DNA of 64,000 bases from Euleptes europaea (GCF_029931775.1 NC_079323.1:37714882-37778881), one strand, 5' to 3'. Counted from the stretch's first letter, positions 22,130 to 32,207 are shown. Translations and numbers: made by a program. The notes: generated from the letters alone by a model not told the origin.

Positions 22130-23221
22130 CAGTGGTTCTCAACCTGGGGGTCGGGACCCCCAAGGGGGTCGCGAAGTGTTTTCTGGGGGGTCGCCGCCAC
22201 TGTCCTGGGACAGTCCCCATCCCGGGCTGTCCAGGACTAACCCAGACTCCCTGTAACCCTGATCCGTCCGCGAGGGCAGGGAAGACCCCAAGCAGAGAGG
22301 TGAGGAACTGACCGACCGATAGTCAGAAGGAGCCGGGCTGCAGAGATTCGGCGGCGTGCTGCCGCACACCAGCTGTAGCCCCGCTGCCCAGCTGAAAGGG
22401 GGGAGGGCCAGCCCTGGGCGCGGTCGCACCTGTGCCGGGCAGATGATGTGGCAGGATGTGTGGGAGGCCGAGGAAGCTCCCCTGGCTCGGCCAGTTCAGG
22501 TCTCGGAGGAGAAGAGGGCGGTCCCCCTTGAGGCTGCTACAGCCATGTTGCTTTTACTTTTAGCTGCGCTCGGGTGTGGCGGGAGCTTCAGCCTGGAATC
22601 CAAGTGCGCGTGTCTGTTGTGTGGCTTCGCTTTTCTGCCCTGAGTCATCAGTTCCGCTCTGGCAAGGTGCAGTTCGGGATTTCCCCCTCGAGCGCACAGG
22701 TTCGGTGAGGCGCAGAAGGAACGGTGACTGGCGGAGGGGAGAAAAAGGCACAAAAAGTCCGAGTAGGATAAGCGGCCCTTCGCTCTCGTGAGGTGATTAA
22801 ACAGAGCTCTGCTTTGAGGGATAACTGCAGTTCTGTGCACAAGCAGTGTCCCAGTCACAAGAGAGGGGGTTTCCTCGCGAGAGCCCCGGCCTGCTTGGAA
22901 GAGTTTTTGGGGAGAGAGGGGAGGACAAGGAACACAGTGCATGCTCAGAGGCACTCTTTCCTCTGTGCCAGGAAAGGTTGCTGCGCCACACAGTCACAGC
23001 CGCTGTGCAACAGGTGGTAGTAGCGTTTGCTTGTTTGTTTTAAACTTTAAAATTTAAAGTAATTATATATATGGATACCCCGGACTGTCAAAAAAAAAAA
23101 GTGTTTTCTTTATCCGATCGAAAATGTAATTTATGCAAATTTATGCAAATGTGACGAGGGTCGCAGGTTACTTGGCAATTGTAAAAGGGGGTCGCGACTC
23201 GAAAAAGGTTGAGAACCACTG
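22130..23221. mobile_element. Non-autonomous hAT element (CAGTGGTTCTCAACC ends)
   Basis: The left end CAGTGGTTCTCAACCTGGGG is answered by AAAAAGGTTGAGAACCACTG at the right. A perfect 8 bp target duplication CTCTAGCA flanks it (22122-22129 and 23222-23229). These ends are those of Charlie/SPIN-like hAT transposons. The ~1.09 kb interior is strikingly GC/CpG-rich in its left two thirds and holds an ATG followed by a hydrophobic reading (MLLLLLAALGCGG, about 22544), but no transposase. It may be an internal deletion derivative that kept a promoter region, or it may have captured GC-rich host sequence. Confidence 0.9.
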
Positions 23222-23337
23222 CTCTAGCAGATTGCACAGGTCAATGCTATGTCATTAGAGACATCGTCAAAGAGACCTTCTGGATACTAGGTCCTGACAG
23301 AACCAGAAAGCCACTAGGGATGGAACACCTAAGAATG

Positions 23338-23532
23338 GGGCTTGCCAACTTCCAGGTACTAGCTGGAGATCTCCTGCTATTACAACTGATCTCCAGCCAA
23401 TAAAGATCAGTTCACATGAAGAAAATGGCCACTATGGCAATTGGACTGTGTGGAATTGAAGTCCCTCCCCAAACCCCGCCCTCAGCCCCCCCAAATCTTC
23501 AGGTATTTCCCAACCTGGAGCTGGCAACCCTA
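23338..23532 (+). mobile_element. TAGGGTTGCC MITE
   Basis: GGGCTTGCCAACTTCCAGG to GAGCTGGCAACCCTA. Confidence 0.8.
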
Positions 23533-23607
23533 ACAGTGAGGAATTTCAATTAATAACAGGGAAGAGAAGATCTCTTACTGGTATAGTCAGGCACACTAAC
23601 TAAATGG

Positions 23608-23800
23608 TAGGGTTGCCTGGTCTCTCTTTGCAACCAGCGGGAGGTTTTTGGGGTGGAGGAGGGCAGGGTTGGGGAGGGGAGGGACTTAAATGCCATAGAG
23701 TCTAATTGTCGAAGGGGCCATTTTCTCCAGGTGAACTGATCTCTATTGGCTGGAGACTGATGACTCATCGGCTGGAGATTGATGACCCATGACAATTAGT
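23608..23800 (-). mobile_element. TAGGGTTGCC MITE, damaged end
   Basis: TAGGGTTGCCTGGTCTCTC to ATTGGCTGGAGACTGATGA. The terminal part is replaced by a local duplication of GGCTGGAGAYTGATGA. Confidence 0.7.
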
Positions 23801-23999
23801 AACCAAGGCACATTATGCTAAATGTGATAGGTATAAAAGAATAATCTAAAACGTTAAGAAAGAAAATGGGGGGGGGGAGATGGAGAGAAAGACGCAGTAT
23901 TTCTGAAACAATGGAGAAATATTAAAAGAACTAAAAACTGAGAGGATATTATTCTCCTTTCTAGTGGGCCTATTCCAGAGGTTGGTGTTGGAAGCGGGT

Positions 24000-24225
24000 A
24001 TTTGGCACTGTGGCATATATGACATGGAGTACTGCAAAGTTCTGTCTTTTCTCCCTGGTGATGTCTGGTATGTATAAACCACTAGGAGCTGTCATTTGCA
24101 GATTTTAGATGAGATGTCATAAATATACTGATAATACCCAGCTCTATTTGTTTTTCACATGTGATTTAGTGATAGAAGCTCACAAGTATCTGGAGTTGAT
24201 AATGAGCTGGTTGAGGACGAATGAG
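24000..24225 (+). mobile_element. L2-like LINE fragment
   Basis: YTDNTQLYLFF near 24118-24150 is the decayed YADD box, followed by SWLRTNEWNVNSE (equivalent of the NKLKLN stretch). Confidence 0.65.
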
Positions 24226-24299
24226 TGGAATGTTAATTCAGAGTTGCTGCTGGAAGCATCTTCAGCAAATGAAGGAGGTGTTTCAGATGAGGTTGCTCT

Positions 24300-24655
24300 A
24301 CGGCTGCCAAGCCCCTGGATGGGGTAGGGCATCCCCAGCCCCCAGCCCATGTTGCCTGCCACTGCTAGAAATGGCAGCAGGATAAAAATTAAAAAGAAAA
24401 ATAAGGACTCATCTACTTAGAGGAAGTTCTTACTATAGAACCCCTGGTGATTCCTAGAGCTACCCAGAAGAGTAGAGTTTCTTGCAATTTCTAGAGCTAT
24501 CCCTTTCACTTCTGGGTAGCTCTATGAATTGCCAGGTAGTCTATGGTAAGAACTTCCTGTAAGTAGAATTTAAAATTTTCTCCTGGAATGCTTGGCCCCA
24601 CCCCACCCCACCCTCCTGCTAGTTGCAAGGCACTGCCTGGTAACCCTAGATTACA
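24300..24655. mobile_element. MITE-related fragments with internal inverted repeat
   Basis: GGCTGCCAAGCCCCTGGATG at the left and GGCACTGCCTGGTAACCCTA at the right look like termini of a larger relative of the MITE. Inside, TAGAGGAAGTTCTTACTATAG is mirrored by CTATGGTAAGAACTTCCTGT (24418-24560). Confidence 0.45.
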
Positions 24656-25162
24656 CCCACCTTAAAAGATCAGGTTTTCACCTTGAAGGTACAAATAGAT
24701 CTGACTTTGACTTTGGTTGATTAGATGTAATTTGTCAGCATTTCATCATCTTAGATTATCCAGTGTAGCTCTGTAAAGATGCCAGGGGCTGCACCGCCTG
24801 TGGAGATGCCATCTCCTTCCCTTGGTGTCAAAAACAAGTCAATACACCAGAAATGTAACAGAGGCCCTTTAATTACTTCACTGTTTTACAATGCCAGCTC
24901 CTGCTTTGGCAACTACACTGTTTCTGCATGTTTAAGCCAGGGAGAAGCTCGTCCGCCAGTGGGCACAGTTCCTTTTGGCTTCCCTCTGGGCTAGGAATGT
25001 CACTTCTAAGTGTCCAGAAGGCTCTGTACTCCCTAGCCTTCAATGGCAGGATGGCTCTTCTTCTCAGCTTCCAGCCAATTACCCCCTTAACTCTTTCAGC
25101 TGGGGTCTTTTATCCCTCTTCCCCAGCCATTCCCAGTTCCTCCTTCCTTGTTCCTACTCTAG

Positions 25163-25590
25163 GGTTTCCAGCTCTGGGTTGGAAAATACCTCGAGCTTTT
25201 GGGGGGTGGATCCTGAGGAAGGTGGGGTTTGGGGGAGGGGAGGGACTTCAATGGGAAATAATGCCATAGAGTTCACCTTCCAAAGCAGTCATTTTCTCCA
25301 GGTGAACTAGGGTTGCCAGGTCTCTTTGCTATTGGCAGGAGATTTTTGGGGCAGAACCTGAGGAGGATGGAGTTTGGGGAGGGGAGGGACTTCAATGCTG
25401 TAGAGTACAATTGCCAAAGTGGCCATTTTCTCCAGGTGAACTGATATCTATCAGCTGGAGATCAGTTGTAATAGCAGGAGATCTCCAGCAAGTACCTAGA
25501 GGTTGGCAACCCTAAGGTGAACTGTCGCCTAGAGATCAGTTGTATTAGCTGGAGATCTCCATCTACCACCTGGAGGCTGGCTACCCCATC
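25163..25590 (-). mobile_element. MITE inserted into MITE
   Basis: An outer copy (TAGGGTTTCCAGCTCTGGG ... ACCACCTGGAGGCTGGC) is interrupted by a complete inner copy at 25309-25514 (TAGGGTTGCCAGGTCTCTT ... GTTGGCAACCCTA). The inner copy is flanked by AGGTGAAC on both sides, an 8 bp target duplication that fixes the ends of the family. Confidence 0.85.
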
Positions 25591-26169
25591 CTACTCCTGA
25601 GCAGGTCATTTCTTTTGAGGAGGCTTTTACCTCAGATGAGATTTTTGTTTCATAGGGAGATAATGTTGGTTGGCCTTCCTCCTGTGTTCTCTTCCTTTGC
25701 TCTTGCAGGCCCAACTAGATCTTTCCTTAGCTCTGCAAATGAGCTGCTGCTTTCTTTAGGGCTGTGCCCCCACACCACCCCTTCTCCCTAAGGGGTAGAG
25801 AGACTCTTGAGCAGAGATAGTTCAGCCATCATTAGTCATATTCTGGTGATATCCAGTAAGATTACTATAGCCCTTTGGTTTCATTTGACCATTCTTATGG
25901 GGAGAAAATACTACACATGATCCTTGCAGTATACATAATTGCCATTTTGTTTGAAAGGAGACAACCCAGATACTCAGCCTCAGTACATGTGGACAGAACC
26001 CTGGAAAATCAATATTCTCATAAGGGTATTCTGAAGTTGAAATATATGTGCATTACCTTTTTCATGCAAAACAGGGACAATACATATCAAGAGGATCATG
26101 TGCAGTGCGTTCTCCCTATATGTGCTGTCTACATAACTACTGAGAAGAGCTTGTAGCAAGCATGTCATA

Positions 26170-26760
26170 TCTAAGGGCATCTTTGAAGACCATTCAGAAT
26201 GTTTACTGGTTCAGAATATAGCAGATAGCTTGTTAACAGAACCAACCTAACAGAACATGCTCATGTTGAAAGACTTTCATTGGTCTTCTATATGGTTCTG
26301 GATTTATTTGAGAGTCCTGGCTTACTAGTCTATAAAGCTGTCAATGGCCTGGCAATGGATATATAAATTATTGCCTACTCCCATATGATCTGCAGGTTCC
26401 TAAGATCTTATTCTGAGTCTCTGCTCCAAGTGTCTTCTGAAGTTAGGTGAAGGGTAGCTGGAGATTTTACCTTCTCTGTAGCAGTGTCCTGCTTCTTGAA
26501 CACCCCCTCCCCAAATTACTTGGTACTCTGTTATACTTTTGTTGCCAAATTAAAAACGTTCATTTCTCTGCATTAATGGTTGATATTTGTTGCTTCTCTA
26601 TTGCTGCTTCACATTACTGGGATTTTACAGTTAGACTTTTAGCATGGGGCTTATTTTTAGAATTGTTAATGGTTTTTATTAATTATTGGCCACCTTTGAT
26701 GCCTGACATGGAAAAAAGACTCTTTTTAAATAAAATAGTAAAAATAACTGCTTCCTGAAC
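26170..26760 (+). mobile_element. L2-like LINE 3' region
   Basis: HWSSIWFWIYLRVLAY*SIKAVNGLAM-like readings near 26278-26355 match the C-terminal L2 segment (...W.PI..R..FK...L..KA...). The 3' part (TTGCTTCTCTATTGC) is decayed. Confidence 0.5.
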
Positions 26761-27003
26761 TAGAACACCAGCAACCCTATGCGGATAAAGAGAGAATACA
26801 TGAACTTCAGTCAAATACCTTTTTGTACCAATCCCTTATAAAACTGCATATATTCAGAATGTAAACAGACTTTCTGGATCAAGTACTACTTACACAGCAT
26901 GAGAAGCACATAGACTTGTTCAATCTTCCCTTGGAATAGAGGTTCAGGAATCACTAAAGCAAGATAAGCTACTCACTGAAAAGGTCACATATCTTTGATA
27001 TTA

Positions 27004-27278
27004 TGGGGGTTACCGCATTATGTATTCCAGCGATGTATTAAGAGTTTGAAAATGTTATTAAAAATACTGTTTGCACTTTCTATGTATTCCCAGCGATGTA
27101 TTAAGAGTTTGAAAATGTTATAAAAAATACTGTTCACACTTTGTTTGGCCCCTTTAGCTGTGAAGAGACATCTTCCAACCATTTATTAGCCGTTGCATCC
27201 AAAACCCAAAGCGATGTTTTTTATAACATTTTCAAACTCTTAATACATCGCTGGGAATACATAATGCGGTAACCCCCA
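27004..27278. mobile_element. MITE with ~55 bp terminal inverted repeats
   Basis: TGGGGGTTACCGCATTATG at the left and its complement at the right. The inverted match extends through CAGCGATGTATTAAGAGTTT. The left repeat is followed by a tandem second copy (27077-27130), so the element has a 2+1 arrangement. No target duplication was recognised. Confidence 0.75.
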
Positions 27279-27284
27279 AAGTCT

Positions 27285-27900
27285 TCTTTGCTACGCTCTT
27301 AGGCACAGTACAACTTCATTTGTCTGAATGGCCTGAGAAATGCCAGCAGGATAAATGGGAGTGTTGTTTACGTTGGGTTACAAATCCATTCTGTGAATCT
27401 GGATAACAAAGAGATTCAGGTAATCTGTGGCTGACAAACTGAGGTTGCATGATGTCTTACTGGTCAACCCTTCAGACGCTAATGACTGGACATCTGCATG
27501 ACCACTTCAACCTTTCCACATCAGAGGGTTGGACGCAATCGAACTTTTGAGATTAGAGATGTACAGGAGGAAAAGAATGAAAACGCTTCTGGGGCATGGG
27601 CAGAGTTTTACTACAGAAGGAGGAAGTTTTGACTAAGCAGCCAAACCTAGGTGGGTTTTTGTAACTTCGTATATGCACAACCCTGTCAAGTGAAAGATTT
27701 TAAAAGTTCTGTTCATTTCAGTCAGGAGTTGTGTATTATGGTTTCCTATCTGAGCTGATTTTGTTTAATTGGGAAACAAGCATCATGGAGTCACTGCAAA
27801 GTTGCTGGTTGCTGGCCATTTCTGAACATTTTACCTATCTTGAAACAACTTCCTTGTTTATCTAATTTTTTTTCTGGGTCCAATTGAGGATAGCTCTGGG
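27285..27900. other. No recognisable feature
   Basis: Unique-looking sequence with no conserved frame. Confidence 0.45.
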
Positions 27901-28004
27901 TATCACAATTTCAGGTAGGTAGCCATTTTAGTCTGTAACAGAAGAACAAAATGTGAGTCCACTTTAAAGAGCAACACATTTTTTTGGGTATAAGCTTTCA
28001 TGGG

Positions 28005-28281
28005 TAGGGTTGCCAGGTCCCTCCTCACTACCGGCAGGAGGTTTTGGGGGTGGAGCCTGAGGAGAGAAGGGTTTGGGGAGGGGAGGGACTTCAATGCCAT
28101 AGAGTCCAATTGCCAAAGCAGCCATTTTCTCCATGTGAACTGATCTCTGTTGGCTGGAGATCAGTTGTAATAGCAGGAGATCTCCAGCTAGTACTTGGAG
28201 GTTACTCAACAACCAGCACAAAGGTGTATACAGCACTGGTGATTTTTGTTGTTGTTGAGTACCTGGAGGTTGGCAACCCTA
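28005..28281 (-). mobile_element. TAGGGTTGCC MITE carrying a 54 bp insertion
   Basis: TAGGGTTGCCAGGTCCCTC to GGTTGGCAACCCTA. Flanks TTCATGGG (27997) and TTCAGGGG (28282) are the 8 bp target duplication. The copy is ~68 bp longer than normal because a 54 bp insert and its 14 bp target duplication lie near the right end. Confidence 0.85.
28204..28257 (-). mobile_element. 54 bp mini-insertion with PLE-like end
   Basis: Flanked by AGTACTTGGAGGTT (28190-28203) and AGTACCTGGAGGTT (28258-28271), i.e. the same MITE site hit by PLE1. On the minus strand it ends TTTGTGCTGGTTGTTGAGT against the MITE, resembling the 3' end of the 30.0 kb PLE (TTGTGCTGTTTTGGTTTCTC). The remaining ~35 nt would be the tail. 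I read it as an extreme 5'-truncated PLE insertion; a random filler insertion is the alternative. Confidence 0.6.
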
Positions 28282-28298
28282 TTCAGGGGGAGGGAGGG

Positions 28299-28495
28299 AA
28301 GGCAACATGGTATAGCCCAATGTCATCAGATCTTGGAAGGTAAGCAGGGTTGGTACTTGGGAAGGAGACCGCCAAGGAAGACTCTGCAGAAGAAAGCAAT
28401 GGCAAACCACTTCTGCTTCTCACTTGCCTTGAAAAATCCTTGCTGGGGTCATTATAAATTGGCTGCGACTTAACGGTACTTTACACACACGCAGA
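28299..28495 (+). mobile_element. 5S-rRNA-derived SINE
   Basis: GGTAAGCAGGGTTGGTACTTGGGAAGGAGACC is the 5S-like part; TTGCCTTGAAAAATCCTTGC and GGCTGCGACTTAACGGTACT form the tail region, ending in an ACAC-rich stretch. Confidence 0.75.
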
Positions 28496-28689
28496 CACAA
28501 GCTTTCATGAGTCAAAAGTCATTTCATCAGATATGAAGAGAATGAAGGCCCATCAACCCTTATATCTAAGTCAAAAGGAGAGATAGGTATTGCAAAGATA
28601 CTGTGCAAAATGTAATCAGTTTGATTAAAGCTAGAAGATATGCATAGAGGTGGGAAATGCACAAAATTAGCATCTGGAAATGAGATTTA

Positions 28690-29100
28690 TTTATTTACAT
28701 TATTTATAATCTGCCTTTCTCCCAAAACTCAAGGCAGATTACACATTGTCAGTGCAGTCAACAAAATGGGACATTCAATAAGGATTGTAGAAGTCTGGAA
28801 CCAACCTGAAAGAACTGAAGCATGCTAGTATTAATATAACACATTAATCGGTGCAAAACTGCATAATAGCCTCTTACTTACAGTAACCTCTACATAGTAG
28901 TACAGACCACAGTTCTTAATCATTTATACAAGTAAGTTTGTAAAACATTTTGTACAGTGTAGCTCTATTACCTATGCAGAAAGGCCCTCTTGAATAATTC
29001 AGTTTTGTATAGTTTGCAGAAAGCCAGGAGAATGGGAGGCCATTCCTTAAGGTGGGAGCAGCTCATAGGAACCCACCGAGGTCCGAATCAAGGAGGATAA
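28690..29100. mobile_element. LINE 3' fragment (clade uncertain)
   Basis: AATCTGCCTTTCTCCCAAAACTCAAGGCAGATTACAC and later GAAAGCCAGGAGAATGGGAG with CCATTCCTTAAGGTGGGAGC are phrases found in old L2/L3-like LINE 3' ends in lizards (antisense). Weak support. Confidence 0.35.
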
Positions 29101-29104
29101 GATA

Positions 29105-29642
29105 GCTGGTATCATGCTATGCTACCGACAAGCTGATGAAAGCTAACTGAAACATGTATTTTTATCCAGAAAACATGTTCTTGTCTTATACCACGCCTGG
29201 GCTACTCTTGGGAAAGCTCTTGTAGCACCTTACCTACACCTGGGCTACCCCTGGATTTACCGGGCTACACTTTGGATAGGTCTCAGGCTCTTGCGGACCA
29301 CTGGATTCTAAGATCTTCAGTTGAAGACATCCGTGAGAGTTTCATTGTTATTATATTGTACTTCGGACTAAATATTTCTCCAGAACTACGAATTTGATTT
29401 ATTTTGTATTATTGTTTGATTGAAATCATAGAGAATGCTCTATGTTAGTATGATGATGGATATGTGATGTTAACATTCCTAATATTTATTTTTGGAGAGT
29501 ATTTATCTCAATATATTTTGTTTAATATGAGTTTTTGGATTCTAATATTATAACTTTAAGACTATCTATTTGGGTCTATTAGTGCAGTTATTTACATTAC
29601 GCTGTATTAATTATAGTGAGCAAGAGTGCTGTTTTTTAGTGT
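29105..29642 (+). mobile_element. Penelope-like element 3' part with hammerhead (PLE3)
   Basis: Begins near a well-formed hammerhead (29127-29185) and runs ~460 bases to GAGTGCTGTTTTTTAGTGTTG, which abuts the MITE at AACCTCCAGGAACTA (29643), exactly the left edge of the PLE1 target duplication. GTGCTG sits 13 nt from the end, as in the other copies. No coding part is present, so this is a pLTR-like remnant. The MITE start that should lie on the other side is not present directly upstream, so the left flank was rearranged or lost. Confidence 0.65.
29127..29185 (+). ncRNA. Hammerhead ribozyme, type I
   Basis: Stem I GACAAG (29127-29132) pairs perfectly with CTTGTC (29180-29185). Core CTGATGA (29133-29139), minimal stem II AG/CT around CTAA, GAAA (29149-29152). 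Stem III ACATGT (29152-29157) pairs with ACATGT (29173-29178), and U at 29179 is the cleavage-position nucleotide. All invariant core positions are satisfied. Established knowledge: hammerheads with two-pair stem II occur in PLE terminal repeats and process their RNAs. Activity is not tested. Confidence 0.85.
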
Positions 29643-29837
29643 TGAACCTCCAGGAACTAGCTGGAGATCTCCTGCTATTACAACTGATCTCCAGCCGATA
29701 GAGATTAGTTCACCTGGAGAAAATGGCCACTTTGGCAATTGGACTCTGTGGAGTCCCTCCCCTCCCCAAACCCCGTGCTCCTCAGGCTCCACCCCAAAAT
29801 CCTCCTGCTGGTGGCAAAGAGGGACCTGGAAACCCTA
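29643..29837 (+). mobile_element. TAGGGTTGCC MITE lacking its first ~13 bases
   Basis: AACCTCCAGGAACTAGCTGG to GACCTGGAAACCCTA. The TAGGGTTGCC start is replaced by the PLE3 end. Confidence 0.75.
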
Positions 29838-29995
29838 GCAGTTGTTAGGGTTGCCAGCTCCGGGTTGGGAAATACTTGGATATTTTTGGGGCAGAGCCTG
29901 AGGAGGGTGGGGTTTGGGGAGGGACTTCAATTCCATAGAGTCCAATTGCCAAAGCAGCCATTTTCTCCAGGTAGGGTTGCCAACCTCCAGGTAGT
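29786..29995 (+). repeat. ~205 bp direct repeat, left copy (flanks PLE2)
   Basis: This block holds the end of one MITE, the start of a second (TAGGGTTGCCAGCTCCGGG at 29846) and the start of a third (TAGGGTTGCCAACCTCCAGG at 29972). It recurs at 32208-32412 with roughly 5% differences and abuts the PLE2 3' end. Confidence 0.75.
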
Positions 29996-30729
29996 GGAGA
30001 AACCAAAACAGCACAAAAGGCAACAATGCACTAGAAATATATTAAAGTGAAAGTGTAAAATTTGTGACAACTTATCTATATACATATATACAAAAATACA
30101 ATGTACAATCGATTACAAATTACAAACACATAAAAATGCACATAGAACAACAAACAATCCCAGTCGCAAAAAAGAAGGTTAAATAATTTGCCTTCTAACA
30201 AGATCTTCTACACAAAGGTAGGTATATCAACCAGAGGTTTTCACAATTATACAATGAATAATAACTTTTTCTCTTTTAGAGTAAGAATAACAGCAAACTT
30301 GGGAATGAGTTCAAAGGAAAGGCAGCAGAAGCAGCAGGGACATGTTGTCTAGATCATGTGACTATAAGCTTTATTAGCTGTTCAATCTGTGCACAATAAT
30401 ATATATTCTGAAATACATATTATCTGTCAAACCCTAATAACAATTACAAGAAACATTGTCATACTCACCTGCAAAGGAAATACCATAAGTCTAAGAAAAC
30501 ATAATGAGTGACAATTCACAGCAGCCCATCCGGCTTTCCAGTAAGATCAATGTCAGAGCGTATGATCATTATTCCTCAATGCATACAATAATACTAAAAA
30601 TACAGGTGCAAGTAATCAAGACCATAGTAGCTCACTATCAAAAGGGAACTAATCCTGAAAGGAACCAAGAGGGAATTCAAAATCAAAAGGGAACTAATCC
30701 TGAAAGGAACCAAAAGGGAATTCAATTTC

Positions 30730-31710
30730 TTACAAGAAACGAGAGAAGTCAATTTCAGTATTAAGACCGGTAGGTGAGAAAGTCTGGAAAAGAAAAATGA
30801 ACTTAGTTTCCATTTGCAAGAGGATTTTTTGAATGTTTTGCTGATCATAAGGTTGCCCTTTGTATTGCCACAACACACAAAAGGACATGTCATTTTCAGA
30901 ATGGCCCTTTTCTAAGAAATGAGATGTTAGAGGCGCCTTGAGGATATGAGCCCGTATCCTAGAGCGATGCTCGCATATGCGGGTTCTAACTGTCCTCATC
31001 GTGCTGCCCACACACATCAATTGGCATTTACAAAAAATGCAATAAACGACTTGTTTTGAAGCACAGTTTGAAAAATGTCGTAGTGTAAATTTAAATCCTG
31101 TGCTTACGGAACTAAGTTCTTTAACTGGCAGACAAAGATTACAGACCAAACAGGAGCCACAACGGTGATGTCCTACAGCTGGAGGGAGCCAGGGGCTGGG
31201 GAGAGATTCACTGGCAAAATTTGCCACAAGAGAATCAGTATGTATTATTCTATCCTTAATAGCTCGTGGTCGACGCAATCCACATAAAGGAGGGGATTGG
31301 CATCCAGGAATGGCATCAAGAATGTGCCAATGTTTTTTGACAATATTGTTGATCAGATGTGACCGAGAGCTAAATTGTAAAGACCAATTGATCTTATTTG
31401 GTTCTTCAGCCTCACAAATGTTGGTAAAAAGTGAAGCTCTGGTTCTAATGTCAGCTCTTGTCCTGGCTGCACGTAAGATGTAGTGAGGAAATCCCTTAGC
31501 CAGAAGTGCCTCATCCAAATTATCAGCTGAGGAATGATAGTCTACTGCACTAGTGGCATTGCGTTTAAGAAGCAAATAATGGCTAAAGGGTAGGTTGTTT
31601 AACAAATGTTGGGGATGGAAAGAAAAATAATTTAACCCTGCCCGTTTGGCTAAAGCTTTCCGAAAAAGTCTTACTGCAAGAGTTAAATCCGGTGCTGTGT
31701 AAATTTCCAA
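30730..31710 (-). pseudogene. PLE2 linker and GIY-YIG endonuclease
   Basis: 326-codon frame. The first half is the linker/thumb region with no simple motif (ATSAVDYHSSADNLDEALLA). The second half has the cysteine-rich lead CGSCLVCNLCLPVKELSS (31170-31117), then FSNC, VVYCIFCKC and VGSTMRTVRTRICEHRSRIR (about 31030-30965), the GIY-YIG core with the conserved Arg and the EH pair. It ends FSRFL before the 3' UTR. PLE endonucleases of this type nick the target for first-strand priming. Confidence 0.8.
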
Positions 31711-32207
31711 GTCAAAAAAAGTAAGAGTTTCCTGATGGTAAGTACCTGAAAATTACAAATTAGGATCAAGAGCATTAATCCATTCATTAAATTTGGTGAA
31801 TGATTCCACTGATTTAAACAGGAAAAAAGATCATCCACAAAACGTCTGTAAACAAGCATGTCCAAGTGAAAAGGATTATTATTAAATAAAAACTTATTTT
31901 CAAAATCAATCATAAATATGTTGGCTATGGAAGGAGCGCAAGCAGCGCCCATAGAAACCCCATTGACCTGTAAATAAAATTGATCCCTGTAACGAAAATA
32001 ATTGTGTTCAAAAAGAATATCCAACAATTGTAATAAAAAACCAGTAGGCGGTGTTAAATCAGATCTAGAGTCCAAAAGATTATGAATGATGGACCGGACT
32101 TCTGGTAAAGGAATATTTGTGTATAAAGAGGATACATCCAAACTGGCCAAAGCACTGCCCGAAGGAATGGGGTGTCTTTCCAATTGGGAAATAAAATCCC
32201 TAGAGTC
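31683..32207 (-). pseudogene. PLE2 reverse transcriptase segment
   Basis: Open from MITE-derived codons upstream; genuine PLE coding begins near 32207 (VDSRDFISQLERHPIPSG). Recognisable boxes: ASLDVSSLYTNIPL (catalytic Asp, near 32140-32100), NGVSMGAACAPSIANIFM (near 31970-31915) and YRRFVDDLF (second catalytic Asp pair, near 31855-31830). The YTNI and FVDD forms are those of Penelope-type enzymes, which lack the YXDD of most other reverse transcriptases. The fingers region and N-terminus are missing. Confidence 0.8.

Larger units (their letters stand above)
27905..28520. repeat. Palindromic TTAGTCTGTA repeat split by MITE and 5S SINE
   Basis: Left half 27905-28004 (TTTTAGTCTGTAACAG ... TATAAGCTTTCATGGG) and right half from ~28497 (CACAAGCTTTCATGAGTCAAA). 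Between them sit a MITE (28005-28281) and a 5S-derived SINE (28299-28495). Confidence 0.65.
29996..32207 (-). mobile_element. Penelope-like element with RT and GIY-YIG (PLE2)
   Basis: Minus-strand element whose 3' end (TTGTGCTGTTTTGGTTTCTC) abuts the third MITE exactly after AACCTCCAGGTAGT, the opposite edge of the same site used by PLE1. Going upstream it shows a ~730 bp 3' UTR with a 46 bp tandem duplication (30630-30722), a GIY-YIG region, a linker and reverse transcriptase, cut off at 32207 within coding sequence. Two overlapping frames cover it, so it is inactive as it stands. Direct repeats of ~205 bp abut both ends. Confidence 0.8.

Noticed and set aside
30630-30722. Possible CRISPR-like array
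   Set aside because: Only two units without spacers, in a eukaryotic retroelement UTR.
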